Below, piece after piece: positions 34,216 through 45,293 of a stretch of 64,000 bases of DNA. The DNA is from Isoperla grammatica (Eukaryota > Arthropoda > Insecta > Plecoptera > Perlodidae): assembly GCA_945910005.1 (NCBI GenBank), contig OX246747.1, positions 8,581,966 to 8,645,965 on the forward strand, written 5' to 3'. A model generated the notes under the pieces. It was not told where the DNA came from. It was given only the letters and a program-made list of their open reading frames with translations, and made no database searches. Within the stretch, counting starts at the first letter, position 1; the number at the start of each line of letters is the position of its first letter. A program made the position numbers and the translations under genes.

Positions 34216-34402
34216 AACAATGAAAGCTTATTTCCCGCTGTTCGCTTGCCTTATTTTTACATTGAGGAACTGAGCAATACCGGTTTGAATGTGTAGCTTT
34301 CTTCGGCGAAAACTTAGCCATTTCAAATACAAACGAGGATGCTTTCACCACCTGTATTCTCGTTTAGTTCCAATAAACGCCACCAGAGCGCACATCGTCT
34401 CG

Positions 34403-35050
34403 TCCCATTGATTGTTAAAATTCAAACAATTTTATCGAAACTTTTAGCCAAACGTAAGTCCATAGTTTTTTGTTGGGTGCCTGGTCATGCAGGCATTCTT
34501 GGTAACGAGGTGGCAGATCGATGTGCTAAAGAAGCGTGTACCACTGACAGCAACGACTGTCAATTAGTTATAACTGCGGACCTGAAAGCGTCTTTTAAAC
34601 TTAAATCAAAGAAGCTATGGCATAACGAGTGGCAGAGCATACGAAACAACAAACTTAGAGAAATAAATGACTCTGTAACTCCATGGCTTTCCTCCCAGCG
34701 CTCATGTCGCCGCGAGGAAGTGGTTTTAACTCGCATCCGAATCGGTCACACCTATATTACTCAGAGCTATCTTCTAAAAAGTGAACCCCAACCAGTATGT
34801 GATGCTTGTTATGTGACATTGACTGTCAAACACATAATTTTAGATTGTGCAAAGTATTTAGCCGAACGACAAAGATGTAAGGTAAAATCCACACTTATAG
34901 AAAACCTGTCAGATAAAACTGACGCAACCGACAACATTTTAAAGTTCCTTAAATCAATTAACCTTATTAACAAGATTTAAATAGGAAAAATAGGCACTGA
35001 TAACCCAGATGTTTTGTGCCTTTAAACCACAGATAATAATAATAATAATA
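34403..35050 (+). pseudogene. LINE 3' end with RNase H, 5'-truncated (copy 1)
   Basis: Encodes VFCWVPGHAGILGNEVADRC (RNase H C-terminal block with catalytic His/Asp region), then RIRIGHTYITQSYLL and a Cys/His segment CDACYVTLTVKHIILDC, typical of the tail of RNase-H-bearing LINE pol proteins. A short 3' UTR (GCACTGATAACCCAGATG) and an (AAT)n tail follow. Homology with copy 2 begins at CCCATTGATTGTTAAAATT, which marks the truncation point. The remaining ORF is open to its stop at 34980. Confidence 0.85.
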
Positions 35051-35066
35051 TTTTTCGAGGCGAATA

Positions 35067-35316
35067 GGGTAGAGGGCCCACGCCATTGGCAGTTTGTCTA
35101 CCGCCTTTTACTGCCCAACATTCTTTAGTCAGGTAGTAGAAGTTCGCCAAGCGACGCGATGACGGAGCCTGATTGGTCGGCTACTTCACCGAAGATATAC
35201 GAAGACAGCCGAAAACTCCGTCATCGCGTCGCTTTGCGAACTTCTACTACCCGACTAAAGTATGTTGGGCAGCATAAGGCGGTAGACAAACTGACGATAG
35301 CGTTGCGGCTCTACCC
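35067..35316. repeat. Foldback MITE with TA target duplication
   Basis: Inverted arms of about 105 bp, GGGTAGAG...CATCGCG and its reverse complement, surround a short spacer. TA lies on both sides (35065-35066 and 35317-35318), as for mariner-type non-autonomous elements. Arms differ at roughly 10% of positions. Confidence 0.75.
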
Positions 35317-35319
35317 TAT

Positions 35320-36205
35320 ATTACTCACTCAACGGTTTAACTTTAAACTTAACATTCAATTAGTCTTTAAATTAAAATGCATTGTCAGAAGCACGTTTTT
35401 ACGCAAAGGTACACTTCATCCGGGGTTGTGCAAATAATTTTTAATTTATCTGTTGATGAAACGAAACATAGCTCTCTATGGCACCGGAAAGCGTCGCGTT
35501 TAAAATCGCGTTTTAGGCCATAAAATTGATTGCATCAACCGAAAATTTTTTCGCCCACGGCGAAATTGCCTTCGCCCCAGACCCCAGCTGTGCCACGCCA
35601 CCTGTGCCGGGTCTAATGTTAGACGCTGCGCACGCCTATGGGTAATAGTAATAGTGATGTCTTCTTGGCCAACTGCACTGGTATGCTGTATAATGTAAGT
35701 TTCTTCATACTCCTGGACTGCAATGGAAGTTTTTTTTTCTTTTCTACTCTTCAAGCGAGCCTCTCTTCTACAAATAACAAAATTGCATTCTGTATTCCAT
35801 GTAAAAAGCGTTGAAATTGCATCACATTTTAACTTCTTCAAAATCAAACTAATACCTGTAAATTACTACTGGTACTGTCAACTGTTAGTACCAACAGTCA
35901 CTCAGGGCCTTCCATGTTCGGCACGTAGAAAGTCATAATACGGGCCCTCATCGTGACGTCATCAGCTTAATGCTGGCCCCCGCAGCCCTCCACTGTATCG
36001 CAGGTCGTTGCCCCCCCCCCCCTCCCAACCTCCTGTTATCATACTTGCTCATGAGTGCTTACAGTGTTTTGTCTACCTACAGTAATGTAAACAATTGAAT
36101 TTAAATTTATGTCGGCCTTTGGAACCGCTCATTGTTGTTGTCTCGATATCTGCCTAAAGGTTGTTTGAAGCTTACCTGACAGAAATATAACAAGCTTGAT
36201 AATGT
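35320..36205. other. Unassigned region with one weak minus ORF
   Basis: A 115-codon minus ORF (35500-35847) shows no domain I recognise. A poly-C run lies at about 36010-36022. Confidence 0.3.
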
Positions 36206-36225
36206 TCTTGTGATTGTTATCGTAG

Positions 36226-36440
36226 GTGGTGGTCCAGGGTCTGTGTGACCTCGACGAGAACTTGTGCGCCTTCGTGGACCACCTGAGAGACTTTCTGGTC
36301 CAGATTCGCGAGGACGACTACGACCTCTACCTGGACGAGCGGGAGCAACAGCTCCAACAGGTGGCCGCCGTCAAGTTGCGTGCCCGGCATCCTAGACCCG
36401 CACGAGATCATGGACTACCTTTACCTACTTGTTGTGGTGT
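36226..36440 (+). pseudogene. XPO1-like: Exportin-1 (CRM1) C-terminal exon fragment
   Basis: The plus frame reads DENLCAFVDHLRDFLVQIRE then DLYLDEREQQLQQ, and after a one-base frame change VPGILDPHEIMD. This matches the end of exportin-1, whose last residues include HLRDFLVQI and VPGI.NPHEI. A few residues are missing after the LVQIRE block and before VPGIL. A possible acceptor (TTATCGTAG) precedes it and AATAAA follows at 36451. Coding is much more GC-rich than its surroundings. It may be a decayed gene fragment or a diverged terminal exon; the frame break favours a fragment. Confidence 0.7.
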
Positions 36441-36676
36441 GACACTGACAAATAAAGAATATCTAATGAAGACGTTTGGTACCCGTGCGTGATTTCATTT
36501 ACAGTAGACTTGTGTGTGGCTACTACCTACCGTATTTACTCGCATCTAGGTCGCTTGGAGTTTTGTAAATAGTCGTTGGCGTTAAGTGCACTTATTTGTT
36601 GAGGAAAATACCGTGCACTTTTGTAATATATCTTTGTGTGGCCTATACGCGATGAGTACGGTAATCGAATGTTGCT

Positions 36677-37052
36677 CCTGCCCAGGGACTGCCACCTTAT
36701 CGTGGTGGGCAGGTTTGCGTGCTTTGTTGATCCCGAGAGCTATGCCGGCGGAAGCGTATGCTTCTGGTAGGGCCACCCTAGCCGGACTGGTCGAGGAGGA
36801 GAAGTCAGACGAAGTGCAGTCTACACCCCAATCCCCTTTCCCCCCACTGTCCCATTGAATATTTCTCCTCCCACTTGGCCCTGCCCTCCCTTGCTGGACT
36901 CCCGTATGACGACTCACGCGACGTACAATGGATCTGATTCGGATGTGGCTTTATTCTTCATTATCATCTTTCTCATCTTCATTATCACCCGCTCATCGTC
37001 TCGATTAGCCATCGTTGCATAAATATGAGACGTTAAGCCCCATTAATCAATC
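36677..37052 (+). mobile_element. AATC element, head A + body 1
   Basis: The TSD TCGAATGTTGCT (possibly AATCGAATGTTGCT, overlapping the tail) is at 36665-36676 and 37055-37066. Head A starts CCTGCCCAGGG. Confidence 0.93.
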
Positions 37053-37066
37053 AATCGAATGTTGCT

Positions 37067-37545
37067 ATTTGTAGTCTGTTCGGTATACGGGTGAAGTGGT
37101 CGAACGGCGTGTAGTAACAACGTCTACTTGGGAGGGCAAGACAAGTTACAAAATGTTTTACGTGGTCTTCATTCCGTTCAATCATTTTTCAATTCATTAG
37201 TTTAGCTGTGACTCAATAAGCAATTCATCCATTTGCCTATTTAAACACAACTGTGTCTATATTCTGTGTGGCCATATCTTCAAGTACATTTCCAAACTTA
37301 ACTACAATATTAGATCTACTGTGCCAGTGTCTAATTAATTACTTTGGAAAAGGAATAGATTGCACAGTTCCCGTTCTCAAATTAACTGTCCAGTTTATTA
37401 GTCTCCTATAGTCAAGTATCTCGGTTTCAGAATATGTAATTAAACGTCTTGTTGTGTAGCAATGCAACATATCTGGTGATGATCTGTAATCAATCAAGCT
37501 CATGTTGCCAATATAATGTTCTTGGTTTTCTTATGGAACACATCT
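37067..37545. other. Unassigned AT-rich spacer
   Basis: No coding or repeat signal seen. Confidence 0.4.
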
Positions 37546-37992
37546 TTACATTTCCAGTGGCTTTAGATGATGGAGTTGAGATCTAAAGTGTCTTATTTGT
37601 AGCCTGTTAGTAGTTAGTGCATAGATTAGTGCTGACGGTATCAAAACACTAGGCTTACCATTCAAGCTCATGGAAGGTACAGCAGTTTTCTTCCAATATC
37701 TGTTGGACGTTTTAGTATACACACCACACTCGTTTTTTAGCCTCGATTCTAATTCAAAATCGTTCTCATCAAAGTGAACGAAGCACACAACAGCTACAGA
37801 TCCCGGGATGAAGTTGTCTCTGTTTATTTTTATCAACCACGTTTTTCTACGAGCTGGAGATCGCCCGCGGTCCGAGAGTTTGTGAAAACTAACTGTCTCA
37901 TCGCTAACAGCAAGTTTCCCGGGTTTATTACTGCAGCCAAACATGCAGCAAGACGGCATTTTAAGTAAGGAGTAAACACTACAGAAGACCAC
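37546..37992 (-). CDS. THAP-domain exon
   Basis: The minus-strand reading MPSCCMFGCSNKPGK (start at about 37959), SFHKLSDRGRSPARRKTWL, FVHFDENDFE and KKTAVPSMSL fits the C2CH THAP zinc finger (C-x2-4-C, C-x2-H, AVPS at the end), about 90 residues. The upstream in-frame MVFCSVYSLLK is probably leader or UTR. THAP fingers bind DNA and are common in P-element, Kolobok and DDE transposases; no transposase core follows directly, so it may be an orphan first exon. Confidence 0.7.
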   Translation of the reverse strand: MVFCSVYSLLKMPSCCMFGCSNKPGKLAVSDETVSFHKLSDRGRSPARRKTWLIKINRDNFIPGSVAVVCFVHFDENDFELESRLKNECGVYTKTSNRYWKKTAVPSMSLNGKPSVLIPSALIYALTTNRLQIRHFRSQLHHLKPLEM

Positions 37993-38009
37993 TCGACCAG
38001 CAGGTATTC

Positions 38010-39088
38010 GATCCCTCGAACTAATGAATTGTCAAGGTATTACCCCACCTCTTGTTTTTACCAATTCTTTTGCCGCTGTCCCGCCATGGATGATCAGTAT
38101 GCCCAAATGCATCACTCAAATGTCAATATACAAGAAAAGCACTACATCCTGCTTGCAATATCAAGCAATGTTTAATCAAATTCGTTCCCTATACTCCGAT
38201 CACGAATGCATTTTTACAGATGGGTCGAGAATCGAGGACTCGGTCGGCTGCACTTTCATTACTGACAATGAAAAGTTTTTTCCACCTAGACTCACTTTTT
38301 AGCATTTTTAACGCGGAACTCTTCGCAATCATGCAAAGTCTTTTATATGCCTTTCGAAGCAAGACATCAAAGTTTTTAATATGCACCGACTCTCTGAGCT
38401 CTCTTCAGGCACTTTTAGAAGTATATGCTAGGCACCCATTGATTGTTAAAATTTAAACAATTTTATCGAAACTTTTAGCCAAACGTAAGTCCATAGTTTT
38501 TTGTTGGGTTCCTGGTCAAGCAGGCATTCTTGGTAACGAGGTGGCAGATCGATGTGCTAAAGAAGCCTGTACCACTGACAGCAACGACTGTCAATTAGTT
38601 ATAACTGCGGACCTGAAAGCGTCCTTTAAATTTAAATCAAAGAAGCTATGGCATAACGAGTGGTAGAGCATACGAAACAACAAACTAAGAGAAATAAAAG
38701 ACTCCGTAACTCCATGGCTATCTTCTTGGCGCTCGTGTCGCCGCGAGGAAGTTGTTTTAACTCGCATCCGAATCGGTCACACCTATATTACTCAGAGCTA
38801 TCTTCTAAAAAGTGAACCCCAACCAGTGTGTAATGCTTGTAATGTGACATTGACTGTCAAACACATAATTTTAGATTGTGCAAAGTATTTAACCAAACGA
38901 CAAAGATATAAGATAAAATCCACACTAATAGAAAACCTTTCAGATAAAACTGATGCAACCGACAACATTTTAAAGTTTCTTAAATCAATTAACCTTATAA
39001 ACAAGATTTAAAAGGAAAAATAGGCACTGATAACCCAGATGTTTTGTGCCTTTAAACCACAAATAATAATAATAATAATAATAATAAT
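38010..39088 (+). pseudogene. LINE 3' end with RNase H (copy 2)
   Basis: A longer copy of the same LINE: HECIFTDGSRIEDSVGCTF (first RNase H Asp), FNAELFAIMQSLLYAF (Glu), CTDSLSSLQALL (Asp), then the shared VPGQAGILGNEVADRC block and (AAT)n tail. Stops and frameshifts at about 38302, 38456 and 38666 disable it. Its tail sits inside a Harbinger transposase exon. Confidence 0.85.
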
Positions 39089-39099
39089 TGTTTGAGGGT

Positions 39100-39501
39100 T
39101 ACGATGAAGTTTGCATCCTCCAAAGAGAAGCGAATGTAGTTTAAAGCAAGCTCCGTAAGTCTTTCGCTTACTTGCGTCAGGACCCTACTACATCTAGGTT
39201 GGCTTATGCCACAAGTGTCCCCCAAAACGTGTTGGAAGGACCCTGAAGCATAAAACCTGAGGGTTGTCAGTGTTTGTGTGGGCACTGGCAATGAATCTAT
39301 GCGTGCTGAAGGCCTGACAAGGTGATCGTTCAGCTGCTCGCACAGTTCCAAGATGACATGTCTTGGAAACCTGTAATATATTAGCAGATGCGAGTCTGCT
39401 ACATTAAGAGTATCAAGACGATCTCTCAAAACTCGCCTTGGTCTCGGCACTGCTTCGTCCTCACGTTCTTCCTCGTCAATTATAAAAGCCGCGTTAAACA
39501 T
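39100..39501 (-). pseudogene. Harbinger (HARBI1-like) transposase N-terminus
   Basis: Starts MFNAAFIIDEEERED and contains RFPRHVILELCEQL, LRFYASGSFQHVLGDTCGIS and QPRCSRVL, matching the region before the DDE core in Harbinger/HARBI1 proteins. The frame ends where the LINE (AAT)n tail was inserted. Plus-strand 51212-51438 could be the C-terminal piece of a related copy. Confidence 0.75.
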
Positions 39502-39821
39502 TGTGTGTCCTAGTCCTAGTCCTAGCCCTATACCTTTACCTACCCGTGCGATGAGGAAAGGCTACTTTGAGGTTATAATTTTAGGCAGAGGTGTTCTTCT
39601 CTTTGGCATTCACACTGAAAGAGAAAGCCGATATGGCCAGATATTTTTGTCCCTTTTTAATGGAATGCACTATATGCTCCACGAACTCATATACACTGTA
39701 AATTCGGTCGTTTTTTTTAAGTCTGCGTATACATACACCGAAATCACAGTTTAATACAAATATTGCATTGTAGCAGTCTTAATATCGCTGTTGACTTTGT
39801 TCCCAACTAATACAAAATCTT

Positions 39822-39972
39822 CCCGATCTTTCCCCTTTCCTCACGCTCCCTCCTACTTGCCCCTTTCCTCCAAACAGTCCCCTTTTTTATCTTCATATAT
39901 CACCCACACATTGTGTCGATTAGCCTCGTTGCAAAAATATGAGACGTTAAGCCCAAATATCTATCTATCTAT
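39822..39972 (+). mobile_element. AATC element fragment, body 2
   Basis: 5'-truncated; starts in TCTTTCCCCTTTCCTCACG and ends AAATATCTATCTATCTATT, a tail variant. Confidence 0.8.
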
Positions 39973-40345
39973 TATTAACACCATTAAACTGTTTGAATCT
40001 ACTTTTTGCCTTATCACGTTTTCTCATGTGCTCCCTTAACGTGACATCAATCCACGGTGCTGGGGGTTTAGTAACCTTGATACTACGTTCTGGGGCATGC
40101 GCATTCACCAGAGTATTAATAATTGAGTTTACAGGATTAAGTTTTGTATTTATGTCAATCATTTCCCTTACACTACCCCAGGACGCAGCGTTCGCGTCCC
40201 CACTAAATGCTGTCATGTCTATATTATGTAACTTCCTCACTTGTTTATCCATGGAGGTCTTTTTACTAATTGCAATGTTATATTTGATGCATGTTAGGTT
40301 ATGGTCGGAAGTGCTGATGGGAGGGAGCTGAATATTTTGAATTAT
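39973..40345 (-). pseudogene. LINE pol fragment, endonuclease-RT linker
   Basis: The minus strand reads SDHNLTCIKYNIAI (end of an AP-endonuclease-like domain with the SDH motif), then VTKPPAPWIDVTLREHMRKR DKAKSRFK-like sequence, which is the usual linker before reverse transcriptase. The reverse transcriptase is absent. Confidence 0.65.
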
Positions 40346-40375
40346 TAGTGAGGAATGTCATACATTAATCCTGCT

Positions 40376-40755
40376 TATGGACTGCTACCTTATTTCGGGG
40401 GGCAGGTTTGCGTGCTTTAATGATTCCTGGAGCTATGCCGGCGGAAGCGTATGCTTTTGGTAGGGCCACCCTAGCCGGACTGGTCGAAGAGGAGAAGTCA
40501 GACGAAGTGCAGTCCACACCCCAACGCCCTTCCCCCCCCCCCCCCCCCCCACTGTCCCATTGAATATTTCTCCTCCCACTTGGCCCTGCCCTCCCTTGCT
40601 GGACTCCCGTATGACGACTCACGCGACGTACAATGGATCTGATTCGGATGTGGCTTTATTCTTCATTATCATCTTTCTCATCTTCATTATCACCCGCTCA
40701 TCGTCTCGATTAGCCATCGTTGCATAAATATGAGACGTTAAGCCCCATTAATCAT
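40376..40755 (+). mobile_element. AATC element, degraded head A + body 1
   Basis: Head A reads CCTGCTTATGGACTGCTACC and the P1-like pairing is partly lost (GGGGGGCAGG). Poly-C is about 18 long. No clear TSD. Confidence 0.85.
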
Positions 40756-40825
40756 TAACCTTGTGTAGAAGAGAGATGAAGCAAAGAAAATCAAATCGCA
40801 TAAAGCTAAACTGGAACAAATTATA

Positions 40826-41216
40826 CCTGCCCAGGGACTGCCACCTTATCGTGGTGGGCAGGTTTGCGTGCTTTGTTGATCCCGAGAGCTATGCCGGCGG
40901 AAGCTTATGCTTCTGGTAGGGCCACCCAAGCCGGACTGGTCGAGGAGGAGAAGTCAGACGAAGTGCAGTCCACACCCCAATCCCCTTTCCCCCCCCCCCC
41001 CCCCCACTGTCCCATTGAATATTTCTCCTCCCACTTGACCCTGCCCTCCCTTGCTGGACTCCCGTATGACAAATCACGCGACGTACAATGGATCTGATTC
41101 GGATGTGGCTTTATTCTTCATTATCATCTTTCTCATCTTCATTATCACCCGCTCATCGTCTCGATTAGCCATCGTTGCATAAATATGAGACGTTAAGCCC
41201 CATTAATTAATCAATC
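40826..41216 (+). mobile_element. AATC element, head A + body 1
   Basis: Full-length copy with intact head A and a 17-base C run; tail AATTAATCAATC. No clear TSD. Confidence 0.88.
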
Positions 41217-41261
41217 TTGTATGTACCGTATACTGTAACGTTTTAACACTGCTTTTCAGCC

Positions 41262-41558
41262 TTAGATCTTGTGTTCGGTTGCCCCGTGTTGTTGTTCAAC
41301 AGCACGTGTTTCCTCTAGCTGTTGCAACTCCTCCCGCAGACTAGCAATCTGTGCTACTACGTCGGCCTTGAATTGGTCAACGTCCTCCCGCATGGCACTA
41401 ATTTTATTCATTATTTTACCCTCTATTTCTTCTTTTACACTCTCAATACACTGTTTCATTTCATCATGACTTTTCTTCATCTCTTCTTTCGCCTCTTCTT
41501 GCCTTTTCTGTGACTCTTTCTGTCCTTTCTTCGTCTCTTCTTTCATGCCTGCCATCAA
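41262..41558 (-). CDS. Small coiled-coil ORF, possibly retroelement gag N-terminus
   Basis: A 98-codon ORF, almost wholly charged helix (KEETKKGQKESQKRQEEAKE, then heptad-like I/L positions). Such coiled coils begin some Gypsy gag proteins, but no gag core follows. Function unknown. Confidence 0.35.
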   Translation of the reverse strand: MMAGMKEETKKGQKESQKRQEEAKEEMKKSHDEMKQCIESVKEEIEGKIMNKISAMREDVDQFKADVVAQIASLREELQQLEETRAVEQQHGATEHKI

Positions 41559-41591
41559 CTCTTAACAGCTGTTGGATTTGGGCTACCTTTC

Positions 41592-41758
41592 GTTTTCCCC
41601 CTTTCCTCACGCGCTCTCCTACTTGCCCCTTTCCTCCAAAGAGCCCCTAATTTCATCGTCATTATCACCCACTCATCGTCATTATCACCCACTCATCGTC
41701 TTGATTAGCCAAGTTGCATAAATATAAGACGTTAAGCCCAAATATCAATCAATCAATC
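41592..41758 (+). mobile_element. AATC element fragment, body 2 with internal duplication
   Basis: 5'-truncated. The CATCGTCATTATCACCCACT segment is tandemly duplicated. Tail AATCAATCAATC. Confidence 0.8.
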
Positions 41759-41956
41759 ATGGGTTTTTCTCTGAGCTCTAGTTTGTACGGCCATACACTA
41801 ACCAAGGTTCTACGTACACACACACACACGAGCAGTTACCGTATTCGTGCACCGGTTTACGCGCTGCCGTTGATTGTAATATCTTACTTCTGACACCAAT
41901 GTTACGGTTGCTTCACACCGTGTGGAATCTCAAATCATGTACTTTAAAGCGCAATA

Positions 41957-42131
41957 AACTCGGACGAAATGCAGTCCACACCCCAATCCCCTTTCCTCCC
42001 CTTTTCTCACGCTCCCTCTTACTTGCCCCTTTCCTCCAAACAGCCCCATATTTCATCTTCATGTATCACCCACTCATTGTCTCGATTAGCCTCGTTGCAG
42101 AAATATGAGACGTAAAGCCCAAATATCTATC
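41957..42131 (+). mobile_element. AATC element fragment, end of head A + body 2
   Basis: Begins at GGACGAAATGCAGTCCACAC, i.e. inside the 3' part of head A, then body 2 and CCCAAATATCTATC. Confidence 0.8.
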
Positions 42132-42739
42132 ATGTCCATGACCGGAGAAGTTCCACGAGAGTTGCAAGATATACTTTGAGCTGCAATAACTGGGGCCCCA
42201 TAGGAAGGCCGGGTGCAGACGAACTAGGCCCAGCGTAGGCCTATGCCTAGGCTATGTAGAAGGATAACGAAGAACAGTTCATAATTTCCACGTGGAAATA
42301 CTGTAAATTGTATATGCGACCAAAGGTGCGACCAAAATGTAGGGGAAGAATATGAGTTCGGAGGACTAGCATTGAGAAAATAAATAGGTGGACTGTAAAC
42401 ACTAGGTCGAGTTCAGAAATAATCCGCACATACACAAAATACACTTGAAAGCAAAAGGAATATATTAGCACAAATAACACATTGCACTTATATTCTTGAG
42501 TAACAACTACAATACATGAATTATGTGTGTTGTACACATGTGAAAATGAGAATAAAAGGGACAATATTTCTACACGACGCGAGCATGTAAAAATGGACGA
42601 CAAAATACTACAATGATTAAATGCAAAGATATTAGGAAAGATAAAATAGCTCAACAGTCGCTTTCCTCACGCATGGGTGCAAAGACATTGGAAGAGTAAA
42701 GTGACAGCTGATGCGATCTGTCGGGCATAACACAAATTA

Positions 42740-43440
42740 CAACACATTTGCAAGAACAACATTCAATGCTCGCAGTTTTATCGATTCCGCGAATAACCAG
42801 CTTACTTGTCCTCTCCCCGACCGTGGTAAAGGTGTGGTATTCTGCTTTAGCAGTGTCTAAAAATTTGATCATTGCTCTAAAGTCATTGGCCGAGCTAACG
42901 TTTAGCCTCGTGGTATTCCCACGGGATTGAAACCCGAATGGTTCAGTGCATAGGTCACGCGCGCCCTTTGCCAGGTTATCGAAGCTTTCAATGTTACGAA
43001 TGATAATCGGCGGGGGCTTTGGTCCACGTTTGTTCCCAATCTCATTGACAGTTGTTGACTTTGCCACTGAGTCCTCACTAGAGGCTTCCCTTGGTTTGCT
43101 AATGGCTGAGGGATCATCCTCCCCCCCCCCCTGATAGTACAGAAAACCTGTTGGTTGTGACACAACTTGGACCCAGGGATGTAGCAGCAAGATTACTACT
43201 GCCTGCAACCGAGGTGACAGCTTGCCTGATTTATCATTACCAACAGGAGTGACATTATTCCCCCTCTTTTAAGGAGCATTCGTCTTTCGCTTAGACTTAG
43301 TTTTGACTTTAACAAAGTCTGACATGTCCTTATCACTTTCAGTCTTCACCTTCATAAAATCTTTCTTACTGGGGCCAGTTTTGGCCGCTGCTTGGCCGAT
43401 ATCCTCGTCATGATCTGAGTCATAATCATTAACACTGCCT
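42740..43440 (-). pseudogene. LINE ORF1 (PRE_C2HC-type) fragment
   Basis: Minus-strand: an acidic N-terminal part (DYDSDHDEDIGQAAAKTGPS), then RGPKPPPIIIRNIESFDNLA and later YHTFTTVGERTSKLVIRGID. The 'KPPPI...Y.T...K.+++IRG' pattern is the region before the zinc knuckles of Jockey-type LINE ORF1. Knuckles are not seen. Frames change near 43210-43260. Confidence 0.65.
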
Positions 43441-43489
43441 ACGCTTCCAGTTTATTCGCTTGCTACTTTTCGGTACTCACTTCTCGTGA

Positions 43490-44100
43490 GCGGCATTGGT
43501 AGTGGTGGGGGGGGGAGGGGGGAAGAGGAGATAGTACGCTGGCACTCACGGTCACTACCGCCACTTAACAGCCACCGCGAAGCTGGGCCCGTAGGGAACC
43601 TCACGATAGCCGCCGGTGACAACAGGGGAATGAGAGTCGCCACAAGTCTCTGGGCGGGGGGGGGGGGGGGGGGGAGAGGGGGAGAAAGCTTAAAGAAAAT
43701 ACCACCAGGTAGATTGCGCGTGAAGCAGCGCTAGTGTTGAATATAATGAGAAATTACAACACGCAGCTGTGGCCCCGAATCGTGGGGGAGGGGGAGAACA
43801 GGGGGGTTAAGCCCAACTACTGAAAGCTAACTATGTCAGACATGGCAGCAGATATATCTGGTAGGACTTTCTTCGTACAATCTCGTACCCACAGCGAGCC
43901 AGGGAACTTGCGCCTCACTGTGGGGGGGTGGGGGCACTGGGGGGGAACCAGAAGCTTAGGCACAGCTGCTTGGGGTGCACAGCTGAGCTTTTAGCAAGGG
44001 CTTTGGGGCACCATCACCACCGACAGGGTAAAGAAAGGAGAGGTTTTGCGGAAGAGAATGCGCACCACCTAACAGGGGGGGGGGGCGGCCCCCCGCTCAC
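43490..44100. other. G-rich region with several poly-G tracts
   Basis: G runs at about 43506-43520, 43656-43675, 43921-43928, 43938-43945 and 44076-44086 on the plus strand. Nothing coding recognised. Four-run spacing could permit G-quadruplexes. Confidence 0.5.
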
Positions 44101-44177
44101 CTAACTATCATACTATCCTTTGTACTCCGCAACGGGGAGCTCACCTCTGGTAGGTTTAGCCCGTGCACAGTACGACA

Positions 44178-44255
44178 TTTCATCTTCATTATCACCCGCT
44201 CATCGTCTCGATTAGCCATCGTTGCATAAATATGAGACGTTAAGCCCCATTAATC

Positions 44256-44290
<35 letters not shown>
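44178..44290 (+). mobile_element. AATC 3'-end fragment followed by (AAT)n
   Basis: Only the last about 75 bp of body 1 remain (ATTTCATCTTCATTATCACC to CCCCATTAATCAAT), then about 12 AAT repeats. Confidence 0.8.
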
Positions 44291-44291
<1 letters not shown>

Positions 44292-44620
44292 CACACGCAC
44301 TCGAATGCAGACACCACTGGTCCATGATGTATGAAGTGAACTAATTATACAGCCTACTAAAGCTAGAATAGGAGGCGAACCAATCCGGTTCATCCTTGTC
44401 CCTGATTGGTTCGGCGCGAGTACCACTGGGCCTAACCAATCCGAACTCTCCTTCCATTAGTTAGGCCAGAGTACTGGACCTCTCCCAATCCTAACTAAAC
44501 TTATTCATTACCTTACATGGTGGTAAACAGCCCACCAGTGGGCGATTCAACATCTTAAAGGTGGGCTGTCACGGTCGAAAACGATTTTTGACCATACTCA
44601 TATTATTTAATAAACTTTGA

Positions 44621-45018
44621 TTGATTGATTGATTGATTGATTAATGGGGCTTAACGTCTCATATTTATGCAACGATGGCTAATCGAGACGATGAGCGGGT
44701 GATAATGAAGATGAGAAAGATGATAATGAAGAATAAAGCCACATCCGAATCAGATCCATTGTACGTCGCGTGAGTCGTCATACGGGAGTCCAGCAAGGGA
44801 GGGCAGGGCAAGTGGGAGGAGAAATATTCAATGGGACAGTGGGGGGGGGGGGGGGGAAGGGGATTGGGGTGTGGACTGCACTTCGTCTGACTTCTCCTCC
44901 TCGACCAGTCCGGCTTGGGTGGCCCTACCAGAAGCATACGCTTCCGCCGGCATAGCTCTCGGGATCAACATAGCACGCAAACCTGCCCACCACGATAAGG
45001 TGGCAGTCCCTGGGCAGG
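44621..45018 (-). mobile_element. AATC element, head A + body 1, minus strand
   Basis: The TSD AATAAACTTTGA is at 44609-44620 and 45019-45030. The element is full length; in its own sense it starts CCTGCCCAGGGACTGC. The C tract appears as a 17-base G run on the plus strand. Confidence 0.94.
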
Positions 45019-45293
45019 AATAAACTTTGAATCCTCGTATGAATGAATAGAGCGTCGAAAACTAGAATTGAATCGGGCTATCGGTTCGGAAGTTACAGCG
45101 TGTTTACTTTTAGAAGGGGATTGGGGAAAACGTCATCGCTACGGTCGGCTCTTGGTAGCGCGCGCCGAACCCTTGCTTGACAGGTATAAACACGTGTAGC
45201 CAGCCGCAGTCGACTCGCGGTCTGTGTCACGAGATTACTGATTGGGATTTTGTGATTGATCGTAATATTTGCATTGATAAATCCTAAGGCATA

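Larger units (their letters stand above)
29890..34321 (-). pseudogene. THAP domain + DDE transposase gene, split by two insertions
   Basis: The minus-strand ATG at 34321 opens a THAP finger: YCSVPQCKNKASEQREISFH, then after an AATC insertion FPKDGQYVF...RKKAWI, followed by a stop. Farther down (32400-31840) comes a DDE_Tnp_4-like region: TGIPSFEVLKMII, FGGTPTTCSNIF, VRVVLDCTEI (first catalytic Asp), then YLLGVTPAGLISFLSQGYGG. An LTR-type element splits VICNQ from SDLLDNIEPY; the end (30237-29898) has DDVMVDKGF (second Asp) and KARVHVERAIQRVK (Glu region). An intron acceptor TTTGTTTCAG lies near 32574. A frameshift lies near 31920. THAP plus DDE_4 is a known invertebrate transposase arrangement. 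Confidence 0.8.
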
